From positions 1-28,065 of the forward strand of contig JAGORP010000016.1 in assembly GCA_018062725.1 (NCBI GenBank): a DNA stretch of 28,065 nucleotides, written 5' to 3'. Position 1 is the stretch's first letter. Every line of letters begins with the position of its first letter. Below, in pieces: positions 1 through 8,325 of this stretch. Source of the DNA: Flavobacterium sp. (GTDB lineage: Bacteria > Bacteroidota > Bacteroidia > Flavobacteriales > Flavobacteriaceae). Below the pieces are notes generated by a model. The model ran no database searches and was not told the DNA's origin. It worked only from the letters and a program-made list of their open reading frames with translations. The position numbers were made by a program, and so were the translations under genes.

Positions 1-1037
1 GTTCCAAATTGTTCGGAAGCAACCGTCACAAACATTGCCCAGTATCCAGTGCCTAATCCTAGCCAAGCACAATAAAAATAATACTGGTTTTCGGTCATTT
101 TTCCACTATAGAGCATTAAAACGATGCCTACAATTGTAAACAACATCATGTATAGAATGGCTTTTTTACGGGAATGTAAGGTGTGAGAAATAAAACCGCT
201 TGCAAAATCTCCAATAGAAATCCCGATATAGGCCCACATGATGGCTTTGCCTGGTGTGATCGTTAAAATTCCTAATTCGGAAGCAAATTGATTCGCCATC
301 ATGGCTAAAATTCCAATGCAAAACCATGTGGGCAAACCAATACAGATGCATTTAAGGTAACGCGCAAATCGGTCCCAATTGGTGAAAAACGAAAAGAAGT
401 TTCCTTTTGAAATGGTTTCAGATTGGGCTATATCCTTATAAATACCTGATTCTAATAAGCCTACACGAAGGAACAAAAGGAGAAGACCTAAAACGCCTCC
501 AATAAAATAGGCAGTTGTCCAGTTACCCGATAATTCTACGGTTAAGTTGGCTACAACAGCTCCAAACAGTCCAAAACCAGCTACAATGGAAGTTCCAATG
601 GCACGTAGTTCTTTAGGTAACGATTCGGATACCAGTGTAATTCCAGCGCCTAATTCACCAGCAAGTCCAATTCCTGCGATAAATCGTAAAATGGCATAGG
701 TCATAGTTTTGTCTTCAAAGGGAAGTTGTGGTAAAAAACCACAGGCAATATTTGCTAATGAATAAACAATAATGGACCCAAAAAGTACTGAAAGTCTTCC
801 TTTTTTATCCCCTAATATTCCCCAAAGGATTCCTCCTAAAAGCAATCCAATCATTTGATAATTTGTAATAATAGTTCCTGAAATATCTGGATTTAAACCC
901 AAATCTTTTAAACTAGGTACTCGAACAATTCCAAATAATAAAAGATCATATATGTCAACAAAATAGCCTAAGGAAGCGACAATTACGGGTAATGAAAATA
1001 AGTGTTTTAGTTTTTCTTGGTGGGTAAAAGTTTGCAT
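1..1037 (-). CDS. MFS transporter (3' end outside window)
   Basis: Integral inner-membrane permease of the major facilitator superfamily; the substrate cannot be read from sequence. I translated 345 codons from the ATG at 1037 down to the window edge, with no stop. The cytoplasmic loop after the second helix carries the MFS motif A (GILGDKKGR). A second conserved stretch (RFIAGIGLAGELGAG) corresponds to the fourth helix of sugar/acid symporters. About nine to ten hydrophobic helices are visible, so most of a roughly 400-residue protein is present and only the C-terminal helices are missing. The short N-terminal tail before helix 1 (SLPVIVASLGYFVDIYDLLLFG) resembles symporters of the metabolite:H+ type. 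It appears to be a single gene with its own promoter just upstream. Family call is secure; substrate unknown. Confidence 0.9.
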   Translation of the reverse strand, partial: MQTFTHQEKLKHLFSLPVIVASLGYFVDIYDLLLFGIVRVPSLKDLGLNPDISGTIITNYQMIGLLLGGILWGILGDKKGRLSVLFGSIIVYSLANIACGFLPQLPFEDKTMTYAILRFIAGIGLAGELGAGITLVSESLPKELRAIGTSIVAGFGLFGAVVANLTVELSGNWTTAYFIGGVLGLLLLFLRVGLLESGIYKDIAQSETISKGNFFSFFTNWDRFARYLKCICIGLPTWFCIGILAMMANQFASELGILTITPGKAIMWAYIGISIGDFASGFISHTLHSRKKAILYMMLFTIVGIVLMLYSGKMTENQYYFYCAWLGLGTGYWAMFVTVASEQFG

Positions 1038-1056
1038 TTTTGGTTTTGGTTTTTGC

Positions 1057-1087
1057 CAAAGATAGAAGTTTTTAGAAGAAGGGAAAA
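1057..1087 (-). promoter_or_regulatory. Putative promoter of the MFS gene
   Basis: On the minus strand 1064-1057 reads TATCTTTG, a perfect match to the Bacteroidota -7 box TAnnTTTG, 19 bp before the ATG at 1037. The position 19 bp further upstream (1084-1087) reads TTTT rather than TTTG, so the -33 box is weak. That position already lies inside the heptamer array at 1081-1150. Confidence 0.55.
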
Positions 1088-1150
1088 GGGAATAGGGAAA
1101 AGGGAACAGTGAATAGTGAATAGTGAAAGGGGAAAAGGGAAAAGTGATAG
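1081..1150. repeat. Heptamer array, 10 x 7 bp (GKGAAWA type)
   Basis: Ten consecutive 7-bp units without any gap: gggaaaa, gggaata, gggaaaa, gggaaca, gtgaata, gtgaata, gtgaaag, gggaaaa, gggaaaa, gtgatag. The array fills most of the gap between the sigma factor stop (1176) and the MFS promoter. It has no coding potential and no inverted partner. It is the longest array of its kind in this window. Confidence 0.9.
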
Positions 1151-1175
1151 GAGAGGATTAGTTTCTTTTTGGTTT

Positions 1176-1724
1176 TTATCCTTTGGAAATAATTTCTGCC
1201 AATAATTTTTTAGCGCGAAGCAGTTTTATTTTTACGTTGTTGAGTGGTTCGTTAAGATCTTCGGCAATTTCTTGGTAACTCATTTCTTGGAAGTAACGCA
1301 TTTGAATGACTTCTTGGTACCCTGGTTTGAGTTGTTTGATGAATTGTAATAAGCGATTTAAATTTTGCTCGGTAATAATTTGGTCTTCCGCAGAAGGGGA
1401 GTCGTCGGCAATCCTATAAGCGATATCATCTTCTTCATCGGTAATATCTATAAAGAGCGATGATTTTTTTTTACGAAGTAAATCAATGTGAACATTTTTA
1501 GCAATAGCAATCAACCATGTATTGAATTGAAATTCTGAGTTGTAAGTTGCTATTTTGTCAAAAGCTTTAGAGAACGTCTCGATGGTAATGTCTTCGGCGT
1601 CGGTTTCATTCTCGGTTCGTTGTAGCATGAAACCATAGACTTCGTTCCAGTATTTGTCTAACAAAAAAGTGAAGGCCACTTGATCACCTTGTTTGGCTTT
1701 ATCGATATACTGTTTTATTTCCAA
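1176..1724 (-). CDS. ECF-type RNA polymerase sigma factor
   Basis: A 182-residue sigma-70 family factor of the extracytoplasmic function type, which directs RNA polymerase to a specific promoter set. Region 2 spans about residues 10-85: acidic DAEDITIETFSKAF helix, then FNTWLIAIAKN and the basic DLLRKKK end. Region 4 spans about 130-180, with the helix-turn-helix MSYQEIAEDLNEPLNNVKIK and a following RAKKLL helix. An acidic linker lies between them, and regions 1 and 3 are absent, as is normal for ECF factors. The start overlaps the last 10 bases of the upstream glycosyltransferase gene, which implies translational coupling. No anti-sigma factor gene is adjacent, so the control signal is not evident from context. 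Confidence 0.93.
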   Translation of the reverse strand: MEIKQYIDKAKQGDQVAFTFLLDKYWNEVYGFMLQRTENETDAEDITIETFSKAFDKIATYNSEFQFNTWLIAIAKNVHIDLLRKKKSSLFIDITDEEDDIAYRIADDSPSAEDQIITEQNLNRLLQFIKQLKPGYQEVIQMRYFQEMSYQEIAEDLNEPLNNVKIKLLRAKKLLAEIISKG

Positions 1725-2827
1725 GTGACTGGTTTTGAGAAAAGATTTCTAACAAACACATTTAATTGTGTGAAGATAAGGATTATTTCTAATACTGGAT
1801 ACCAATACATTACGTCTTTTTCGTCTAATTTTCCTGCCGAAAAACCTAAAGAGATCCATGCGACTATATAACGGAAAGCAATTAAACTCAAAACGATAAT
1901 CCATTGAAATTGAAAAGCCAACAATGTAATAGGTGTTACAAAAAACAGAAACTGTGATAGATAAAATAAAGCCAACTGACTTCTATCAAATGCTTTATAG
2001 TGTTTTGCAGTTGAGGCATGGCGGCGCTTTTGCATGAGCCACTCTCCGAAGCTTTTTTTAGGTGCCGAATAGGTAAATCCGTCAGCGTTCCAAGCAATGG
2101 TTGTGTTTTCGCTTTTAGCGGCTTCGTTGATAAATAAATCATCGTCACCAGATCGAATTTTCATGTGGTTAATGAATCCGTTATTTTTGAAAAATTCATC
2201 TTTTTTATACGCTAAATTTCTGCCGACACCCATGTATGGTTTGCCTAATTTTGCCCAAGAGAAATATTGAGTGGCTGTTAATAAAGTTTCAAAACGAATT
2301 AATTTGTTTAAGAAACCAGGTTCTTTTTCATAGGCTCCATAACCTAAAACAATGGTTTTGTGTAGGGTAAAATGAGATGACATTTCGGCAATCCAGTTTT
2401 CAGAATTTGGAAAACAATCGGCGTCAGTAAGTACTAAATAATCTTTGCTGGCAGCTTTGATTCCTAATGTTAAGGCGAATTTTTTATTTCCCCAAAAGGT
2501 TTCATTGTTGTCTACTTTAACGAGCTTGATATTGACGTATTGTTTTTGAAAATCTTCGACTAAAAAGCGCGTATCGTCGGAAGAGGCGTCGTCAATGATT
2601 ACAATTTCAAAACTTGGATAATTTTGATTGATCAATAACGGAATAAGTTTTTTAAGGTTTTCTTCTTCGTTTTTGGCGCATACTAAAACGGAAATCGGAA
2701 TGTGTTTGATTTTGTTTTCTTCTGGTTTTGCAAAAGAAAATTTACCAAAAATAAATAAGTAATAGATTACTTGAATGGTAACTACTGCAATGAAAAAATA
2801 AAATAAAATAAGTAAAAATTGCTCCAT
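1715..2827 (-). CDS. Membrane-bound family 2 glycosyltransferase
   Basis: A 370-residue processive-type GT2 enzyme expected to transfer a sugar from a nucleotide donor to a lipid or polysaccharide acceptor at the cytoplasmic face of the inner membrane. A hydrophobic helix occupies about residues 4-27. The GT-A domain follows, with IDDAS (D79/D80), the DAD motif (D135, D137) for the metal-nucleotide, and a GDDD acceptor/base motif at 227-230. A QKRRH motif at 266-270 stands in place of the QxxRW of related synthases. Two to three further membrane helices lie in about 285-350. Donor and acceptor cannot be predicted. It is first in a two-gene unit with the sigma factor, with which it overlaps by 10 bases. 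Confidence 0.92.
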   Translation of the reverse strand: MEQFLLILFYFFIAVVTIQVIYYLFIFGKFSFAKPEENKIKHIPISVLVCAKNEEENLKKLIPLLINQNYPSFEIVIIDDASSDDTRFLVEDFQKQYVNIKLVKVDNNETFWGNKKFALTLGIKAASKDYLVLTDADCFPNSENWIAEMSSHFTLHKTIVLGYGAYEKEPGFLNKLIRFETLLTATQYFSWAKLGKPYMGVGRNLAYKKDEFFKNNGFINHMKIRSGDDDLFINEAAKSENTTIAWNADGFTYSAPKKSFGEWLMQKRRHASTAKHYKAFDRSQLALFYLSQFLFFVTPITLLAFQFQWIIVLSLIAFRYIVAWISLGFSAGKLDEKDVMYWYPVLEIILIFTQLNVFVRNLFSKPVTWK

Positions 2828-2849
2828 AAATCCGTTAAAAAATCTGGTG

Positions 2850-2880
2850 CAAAGGTAGTTTTTTAAAATGCAAATTCAAA
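2850..2880 (-). promoter_or_regulatory. Promoter of the glycosyltransferase-sigma unit
   Basis: Read on the minus strand, TTTG (2880-2877) is followed after exactly 19 bp by TACCTTTG (2857-2850). This is a full match to the Bacteroidota promoter TTTG-N19-TAnnTTTG. The -7 box lies 22 bp before the ATG at 2827. The -33 box directly abuts the heptamer array at 2886-2927. Confidence 0.75.
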
Positions 2881-2885
2881 AAAAA

Positions 2886-2927
2886 CAAATTCCAAATTCC
2901 AAATTCCAAATATCAAGTACTAAATAC
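2886..2927. repeat. Heptamer array, 6 x 7 bp (CAAATTC type)
   Basis: Six consecutive 7-bp units: caaattc three times, then caaatat, caagtac and taaatac. An isolated caaattc also occurs at 2871-2877 before a run of A. The array lies between the PaiB-like gene stop and the promoter of the glycosyltransferase gene, and ends 6 bp from the -33 box. It does not code. Confidence 0.85.
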
Positions 2928-2950
2928 TAATTAGGAGTAGGACTAATTAT

Positions 2951-3562
2951 TTAGGGTTTGTTTTTACGCATTTCAATTGCAACTTGCTTATCGTTATTGT
3001 CGCTTGATTTTTCTAACTGAGTAATTATAGTTTCGTAGTTTTTAGGATCTCGATTTTGAGATAATTTTTTCTTGGCTTGAATATCGGTAATTTCAATTTC
3101 GAAAGCTAGAATGCCACGAGCTTGGCGCAGGGTCTTTTCAGATAGAGCTTCTACTCGAATGGGATTTTCTTGCTTTTTTTCATATTTATCGACTAACTTT
3201 TTTAATGAAGCTATGGTGGCATCGTAATCTAAAAGTCTTATTTTTCCATAGACATGAACGGCAATATAATTCCAAGTGGGAACATTTTCATGATCATACC
3301 AAGAAGAGGAAATATAAGTATGTGGACCGTTAAAAATGGCGAGTATTTCCTCATCATTTTTTAAACTTTCGGCTTGTGGATTTTCCCGAGAAATGTGTCC
3401 GCTTAAAATAAACTTGTCGTTTTGTTTTTCAAGAAATAATGGAGTGTGTGTGCCCCAAATTTTTCCCTGAGTTTGATTTACCAGAATAGCAAAACCATTT
3501 TCGTTTAAAAACTGTTCAATTTCTAATTGGTTTTCGTTTTTGAATAACTCTGGTATGTACAT
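2951..3562 (-). CDS. PaiB-like FMN-binding protein
   Basis: A 203-residue member of the PaiB family, a split-barrel flavin-binding fold related to pyridoxamine-phosphate oxidases and named for the Bacillus negative regulator PaiB. The protein covers the usual full length. Recognisable signatures are the N-terminal MYIPELF, the WGTHTPL strand, the WYDHENVPTWNY block with the following VHVYG, and the C-terminal segment in which a GILAFEIEITDIQAKKKLSQNR stretch (about residues 149-170) marks the family. It is last in the minus-strand group and 20 bases after MurB. The name suggests regulation, but there is no DNA-binding domain, so an enzymatic or flavin-sensing role is equally possible. Confidence 0.88.
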   Translation of the reverse strand: MYIPELFKNENQLEIEQFLNENGFAILVNQTQGKIWGTHTPLFLEKQNDKFILSGHISRENPQAESLKNDEEILAIFNGPHTYISSSWYDHENVPTWNYIAVHVYGKIRLLDYDATIASLKKLVDKYEKKQENPIRVEALSEKTLRQARGILAFEIEITDIQAKKKLSQNRDPKNYETIITQLEKSSDNNDKQVAIEMRKNKP

Positions 3563-3582
3563 GTTGTTTTAGATTTGAAATT

Positions 3583-4596
3583 CTAAATGATATTCACTTC
3601 TGCTTCAATTGCAATTCCGAATTTTTCTAATACTGTTTTTTGAACCAATTTTGATAAATTCAAAATATCATTTCCGGTTGCATTGCCATAGTTAACCAAA
3701 ACCAAGGCTTGTCGAGCGTGTACTCCTGCATCGCCATCACGATATCCTTTTAATCCAGCTTGTTCAATCATCCAGCCGGCAGGAACTTTGACTTCCGTTT
3801 CGGAAACATCATAATGTTTTATATCTGGATGTTGTGCTTTGGCTTTATTGAATAATTCTCTGGAAACAATAGGATTTTTAAAAAAACTACCACTGTTGCC
3901 TAGTTCTTTCGGATCTGGTAATTTGCTTTGACGTATCGCAATGACCGCATTACTGACATCTTTTATCGTTGGATTCGTAATGTGGTTTTGTTCCAATTCT
4001 TTTTGAATATCGCCGTAACCTGTATTGATTTTATGATTTTTCTTCGTCAATTTAAATTGTACTGAAGTAATAATGTATTGGTCTTTGACTTCTTGTTTAA
4101 AAATACTTTCGCGATAGCCAAATTTACATTCGTCTTTTGTGAAGGTTTTTATTTCTTGACTGTCTATTTTCATGGCATTACAAGAAACAAAGGTGTCTTT
4201 GATTTCGGCGCCATAGGCGCCAATATTTTGAACCGGTGTAGTGCCTACATTGCCTGGAATAAGAGACATGTTTTCCAATCCGCCAAAATTATTTTCAATG
4301 TTCCAAAGGACAAATTCATGCCAGTTTTCCCCGGCTTGACTTTCTACCCAAACGAAATTATCATCTTCTTTGATGACTTGCTTCCCTTTTAAATCAACGT
4401 GAATAACTAGAGCATCTATATCTTGTGTTAAAAGCATATTGCTTCCACCACCTAGAATGAATTTTTTTTCGGTAGCATTTTTTTGTAAAACTTCTTGTAA
4501 TTCATCCGTAGAATGAACCGCTACAAATTGTTTGGCTTTGGCGTCGATACCAAAAGTGTTGTATTTTTTTAGGGAAAAGTTATTTTGGATGTTCAT
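3583..4596 (-). CDS. murB: UDP-N-acetylenolpyruvoylglucosamine reductase MurB
   Basis: Cytoplasmic flavoenzyme that uses NADPH to reduce UDP-GlcNAc-enolpyruvate to UDP-MurNAc, the second committed step of peptidoglycan precursor synthesis. At 337 residues it fits the type I (E. coli-like) enzyme. The FAD domain shows GGGSNMLL near residue 50 and SLIPGNVGTTPVQNIGAYG near 115-135. The YRESIFK segment supplies the substrate-binding Tyr/Arg. The catalytic serine is in SGSFFKNP (S237), and the C-terminal domain carries PAGWMIEQAG. It lies 9 bases after DUF2461 and 20 bases before the PaiB-like gene, so it is very probably co-transcribed with both. No key residue appears to be missing. Confidence 0.97.
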   Translation of the reverse strand: MNIQNNFSLKKYNTFGIDAKAKQFVAVHSTDELQEVLQKNATEKKFILGGGSNMLLTQDIDALVIHVDLKGKQVIKEDDNFVWVESQAGENWHEFVLWNIENNFGGLENMSLIPGNVGTTPVQNIGAYGAEIKDTFVSCNAMKIDSQEIKTFTKDECKFGYRESIFKQEVKDQYIITSVQFKLTKKNHKINTGYGDIQKELEQNHITNPTIKDVSNAVIAIRQSKLPDPKELGNSGSFFKNPIVSRELFNKAKAQHPDIKHYDVSETEVKVPAGWMIEQAGLKGYRDGDAGVHARQALVLVNYGNATGNDILNLSKLVQKTVLEKFGIAIEAEVNII

Positions 4597-4605
4597 TTTT
4601 AAATT

Positions 4606-5280
4606 TTATTCTTCCGTTTCTAAAGCGCGAGTCAAGAAATTATTAAAAGGTTGTATGAGAATTAATTTCTCAACTATTTTTTTTGCAAAAGCAGCCTCCG
4701 TAAAAAGACTATCTTCAATTTTTTGAGAGACTGTAAAGCTTTTTAGTTTTAAAAATTCTATGGCAGGATGATCGGGATCATACCCTTTTGGTGCTGTCTT
4801 TAAAACTTGCCCTTCTTCTACGGTGATATTCCCAAAGGCTAATTTGAATTGTTTATCGGAAACAATTTCTTCTAAATCTTCGTAAAAAAAAGCAATTTCT
4901 TTGCGAATTTTTTTTAAATCATCTTTTTCGGGACACCAAACGCCTCCCGCTATAAAGGAATTGCCTTTTTCAAAATGGATGTAATAGCCGGGACTATTTT
5001 TTCGAAGTTTGTTTGTTGTTAACCAAACGCCAATATTTGTTTTATAAGGTGATTTGTCTTTTGAAAATCGAATATCCCGATTGATTCGGAACGTACAATT
5101 TTTAACTTCCAACGGGTCCAACGAAGCATCCAATGGTTTCATGGCATCGAGAATAGTGGCAATAAAATGATGGTAGTCTTTTTTATAACTTTCATACCTT
5201 TTTTTATGGGCATGCATCCATTCGGTATTATTGTTTTTGCTTAAATCCTCAATGAATTGAATGGCTTCTTTGGTCAACAT
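4606..5280 (-). CDS. DUF2461 family protein
   Basis: A 224-residue protein of the DUF2461 (TIGR02453) family. The function is not established. Characteristic features are the N-terminal FIEDLSKNNNTEWMHAHKKRY block, the FRINRDIRFSKDKSPYKTN block near residues 63-81, and GYYIHFE followed by GGVWCP near 97-116. It has no signal peptide or membrane helix, so it should be cytoplasmic. The start is one base past the stop of the rhodanese-thioredoxin gene, and the stop is 9 bases before MurB, which places it inside a single transcription unit. The conserved Arg/Lys/Asp cluster suggests a nucleic-acid or phosphate-binding surface, but that is speculation. Confidence 0.9.
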   Translation of the reverse strand: MLTKEAIQFIEDLSKNNNTEWMHAHKKRYESYKKDYHHFIATILDAMKPLDASLDPLEVKNCTFRINRDIRFSKDKSPYKTNIGVWLTTNKLRKNSPGYYIHFEKGNSFIAGGVWCPEKDDLKKIRKEIAFFYEDLEEIVSDKQFKLAFGNITVEEGQVLKTAPKGYDPDHPAIEFLKLKSFTVSQKIEDSLFTEAAFAKKIVEKLILIQPFNNFLTRALETEE

Positions 5281-5281
5281 A

Positions 5282-5974
5282 TTACAATTTGCTTTTTAAT
5301 TCTTCTTCTGTAATATAGCCAAGACTACTCCATTTTTCTTTTCCGTTTTCAAACAACTTTAAGGTTGGAAGTCCTTCAATGCGAAGTTGTTGTGCTAATT
5401 GTTGGTTTTTATCCACATCAATTTTTACAATAGTAACTTTTCCTTTGTATTCTTCTTTCATTTTAGCCAAATAAGGCGCCATTTTTTTGCAAGGACCACA
5501 CCATTCGGCATAAAAGTCGATTAATACTTTTTTATCAGAGTTGATTAGTTTTTGAAAATCGGCAGCAGTCATGCCTCCAGCATTTACAGGATTTCCGAGT
5601 CCTTCCGAATTCCATTTGGTAATTCCACCAGCTAAGTTATAGACTTCTTTAAAGCCTAAATCGCTCATTTTTTGAGCCGCTTTAGCACTTCTACCACCAC
5701 TTAGGCAATACACATAAACGGGTTTGTTTTTGTCTAAGTTGTTTATTTGAGATTCGAAATTATTGTTATTGATGTCAATATTTACAGCATTTCCAATATG
5801 TTGTGAAGCATATTCTTGAGGTGTTCTTACATCAATCACATAGCTGTCGTTATTGGTTATTTTTTCTGCAAACACTTTTGGTTCAATTGTTTCATTGATT
5901 TTGTTTGTTTGACCTTTGCAGCTGCTAAAAAGTAGTGTAGTTACGCAAACTAGACTTAGGAATGTATTTTTCAT
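5282..5974 (-). CDS. Rhodanese-thioredoxin fusion lipoprotein
   Basis: A 230-residue fusion of two sulfur/redox domains. The N-terminus is a lipoprotein signal: hydrophobic stretch, then LLFSSC with the lipid-bearing Cys at 19. This puts the protein on the periplasmic side of a membrane. A rhodanese domain follows (about 30-130) with DVRTPQEY and the active-site loop CLSGGR (C90). A thioredoxin domain (about 135-230) has the intact WCGPC motif (C159/C162) and the cis-proline segment EGLPTL. It probably handles thiol or persulfide chemistry in the envelope; the exact partner is unknown. It is the first gene of a four-gene minus-strand group. A possible -7 box, TACTTTAG with one mismatch, lies at 5998-5991, 17 bases before the ATG. 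Confidence 0.93.
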   Translation of the reverse strand: MKNTFLSLVCVTTLLFSSCKGQTNKINETIEPKVFAEKITNNDSYVIDVRTPQEYASQHIGNAVNIDINNNNFESQINNLDKNKPVYVYCLSGGRSAKAAQKMSDLGFKEVYNLAGGITKWNSEGLGNPVNAGGMTAADFQKLINSDKKVLIDFYAEWCGPCKKMAPYLAKMKEEYKGKVTIVKIDVDKNQQLAQQLRIEGLPTLKLFENGKEKWSSLGYITEEELKSKL

Positions 5975-6036
5975 GAGGATAATTTTTAGGCTAAAGTACT
6001 AATTATAGATTAAATATTTTATACACTTTTAGAACT

Positions 6037-8172
6037 TTAATTTCTGTTTTTTGTTGTGAGTACTTTTAAAATTTTCGAATATAATTCTTCTTTATGAATC
6101 GGTTTAAGGATCAATTCATCGGTGTATTTTGGAATTGCTTCTGTATTTTTAACATAATCGTTTCCTGTAATTGCAATAATTGGCACATTTTGATTGATGT
6201 TTTTGGTTGATTTAATGTTTTTGGCAAATTCTAGTCCAGAATCGGTTGAAATGTTTAAATCGGTGATAATTAAATCGACTTTATTTTTTTCGAGATAGTT
6301 TTTTATGTCTGCAACCGTATTAAAATCGATTAAAGTAAACTGAATTTTTTCCATTAATTTTTTTACAATTGAAAGAATAATCATGTCGTCGTCTACTAAG
6401 GCAACAGTTATTTTACTGTCTTTGAATTGGTTTAAAATTTGTTTTTTTGAAGAATTTGTAGTCTCATTTGGTGGGTCTAAAAGAAGGTAAAAGGTTACTT
6501 CGGTACCTTCATTTTTTTGACTTTTAATTTCGATTTTACCTTGATATAATTCAACAATCTCTTGGCATAAATTGAGTCCTAATCCAATCCCTAAACTAAT
6601 TTTACTTGCAGAATGATTACTTTGATAATATTTGTCAAAAATGTGTTCTAAATCTTCTGATGGAATACCAATACCAGTATCTTTTATGCTGATTTCTAGT
6701 TTTAATTTTGAGTTTACTTCCGATATATTGGCGGTAATGGTAATATTTCCACGTTCGGTAAACTTCAAGGCATTTCCGATAATGTTGTAGAAAAGTTGGT
6801 GAATTTTAGTGCTATCAGCCCAAACGAGTGTGTCTAAGCTAGGATCGATTTTAGTAATAAAATCTATTTTCTTGTTTTCACTCAAGGGTTTTAAGGAGTC
6901 TAAAACAGTAACAATTTCGGTTTTCAAATTGAAAATAGCATTGTATAAAACCAAATCGCTGTTTTCTCTTTTGAAAAAGTCTAATATTTGATTTACGGTA
7001 ATTTGAAGTGATTTGGAGGTAAAATTTAACGTATTGGTGTATTCTTTTAAGGATTCGTCGGTTGTACGTTTTTTAATTTCATTCGTTACCGTTGATAGGA
7101 TCGTAAGTGGCGCCCGCATTTCATGGCTTAACATGCCTATGATTCTGTTTTTAAAATCAAGGGCTTTTTCAATTTGAAGTTTGGCCGTATTCATTTTTTC
7201 TTCATTCTTCATGGCATTATACGTGTAGTATAGCAATAGAGAAATTAAAAAAGTAGCAGCAAGTAATAAGTAGAAAATGGAATTGTTTTGACGTTTGTTA
7301 GCTTCAAAATAGTCCTGTACAACTTTTTGATATTTTGTATTTTCCGTTTCTTGAGCTTTTTGAGTGTATGTTTTGATTAATTCTTGACTTTTGTTTAGGA
7401 TGCGTTTGTTTATAAATAATAAATCTTCACCTTTTGATCTTAAATTAACATATACATTCTTGATTTTATTTAGGTCATAATTGGTGTTTGTGTCTTCTGG
7501 AAGATCATAAAGGAAAGGACTTTCTAAGCTTTTTGTGTTGTTCGATTTTTCATAAGTAACGATATAGAAAATTTTTATGATTTCTCTTTCTGTTTCTTTT
7601 TTATTGGAAATGGCATCTGTTAAACGTCCGAAAACCCCTTTTTTCTTAGTTTTTTCGATAGTTCTTACAGTGTCCATTCGGACAGATTTCAACACTTTTG
7701 AATCGTCCGAATTTTTAAATTGTATCGGGCTTTTTGAAATTATTTTAGCGGTTTTATGTCCTAAAATAATGAGGGAATCCAATTGTTTTTTTAAGGTAAC
7801 TACATCTCCTTCTGTTTTTTTCTTAGATGAAACAATTTCTTTAAAATCAGCTTTTTTGTGATTTAATAAATACAAACTATCAAGATAGATGGTCATTTTT
7901 TGAATCCCTTTTTGATACGCTAAGAATGATTTGGTACTGTTTTTATTAAGATAGTCTTCAAAGTTAGTTTGAGCTTCAAAATAATATTTTTGGGCTTCGT
8001 TAGAAAAAAATAAGGCTTTATTGGGTTTGTTCAGATTTTCAAAAGCAATTGTAACTTCCTTTTGATTTTGATAGTTGGTTCTCCAAAAATAAAACAAAAA
8101 AAATTGAATAAATAGCAAAACAACAAACAAAAACAAATGGGTATGTTTTCTTTTTTTATAGGAAAAAGCCAT
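6037..8172 (-). CDS. Hybrid sensor histidine kinase / response regulator
   Basis: A 711-residue inner-membrane two-component hybrid kinase. A helix at about 13-32 and another at about 300-318 bracket a roughly 265-residue extracytoplasmic sensor region. That region is lysine-rich and largely helical, with no family I can name. The kinase core follows: H-box MLSHEMRAPLTIL with phospho-acceptor H350, N-box (FYNIIGNALKF), DTGIGI, and the glycine-rich GIGLGLNL. A C-terminal receiver domain (about 590-705) has the acidic pair in ALVDDD, phospho-acceptor D638 in ITDLN, and the lysine in LKPI. No DNA-binding output domain and no adjacent response regulator are present, so the signal probably passes to a distant phosphotransfer protein or regulator. 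Ligand unknown. Confidence 0.95.
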   Translation of the reverse strand: MAFSYKKRKHTHLFLFVVLLFIQFFLFYFWRTNYQNQKEVTIAFENLNKPNKALFFSNEAQKYYFEAQTNFEDYLNKNSTKSFLAYQKGIQKMTIYLDSLYLLNHKKADFKEIVSSKKKTEGDVVTLKKQLDSLIILGHKTAKIISKSPIQFKNSDDSKVLKSVRMDTVRTIEKTKKKGVFGRLTDAISNKKETEREIIKIFYIVTYEKSNNTKSLESPFLYDLPEDTNTNYDLNKIKNVYVNLRSKGEDLLFINKRILNKSQELIKTYTQKAQETENTKYQKVVQDYFEANKRQNNSIFYLLLAATFLISLLLYYTYNAMKNEEKMNTAKLQIEKALDFKNRIIGMLSHEMRAPLTILSTVTNEIKKRTTDESLKEYTNTLNFTSKSLQITVNQILDFFKRENSDLVLYNAIFNLKTEIVTVLDSLKPLSENKKIDFITKIDPSLDTLVWADSTKIHQLFYNIIGNALKFTERGNITITANISEVNSKLKLEISIKDTGIGIPSEDLEHIFDKYYQSNHSASKISLGIGLGLNLCQEIVELYQGKIEIKSQKNEGTEVTFYLLLDPPNETTNSSKKQILNQFKDSKITVALVDDDMIILSIVKKLMEKIQFTLIDFNTVADIKNYLEKNKVDLIITDLNISTDSGLEFAKNIKSTKNINQNVPIIAITGNDYVKNTEAIPKYTDELILKPIHKEELYSKILKVLTTKNRN

Positions 8173-8302
8173 GCGGTACTTCGGGTAAATTTATTAATTC
8201 ATTAAAAATTAAGGTTGTACATTTCAAAGAAGTAATATTAAAACAAAAAGTGAACCAAAACTCAAAATAATGATAAAAACATGCAGATTTAACAACAAAT
8301 AA

Positions 8303-8323
8303 GTTAAAAAGATATTTTTTAAC
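8303..8323 (-). terminator. Possible weak terminator after recF
   Basis: Two bases past the recF stop, an AT-only inverted repeat GTTAAAAA / TTTTTAAC (8303-8310 and 8316-8323) can form an 8-bp stem with a 5-base loop. No strong T-run follows on the minus strand, so termination would be weak at best. Confidence 0.3.
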
Positions 8324-8325
8324 AA

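Noticed and set aside
166..351. 61-codon open frame inside the MFS gene
   Set aside because: It lies on the same strand in another frame of a clearly conserved transporter; no protein-like features.
1081..1150. Reading the repeat arrays as CRISPR
   Set aside because: Units are 6-8 bp, contiguous and without spacers of constant length; no cas genes are present.
4078..4392. 104-codon plus-strand open frame
   Set aside because: Antisense shadow of murB, whose motifs are intact; composition not protein-like.
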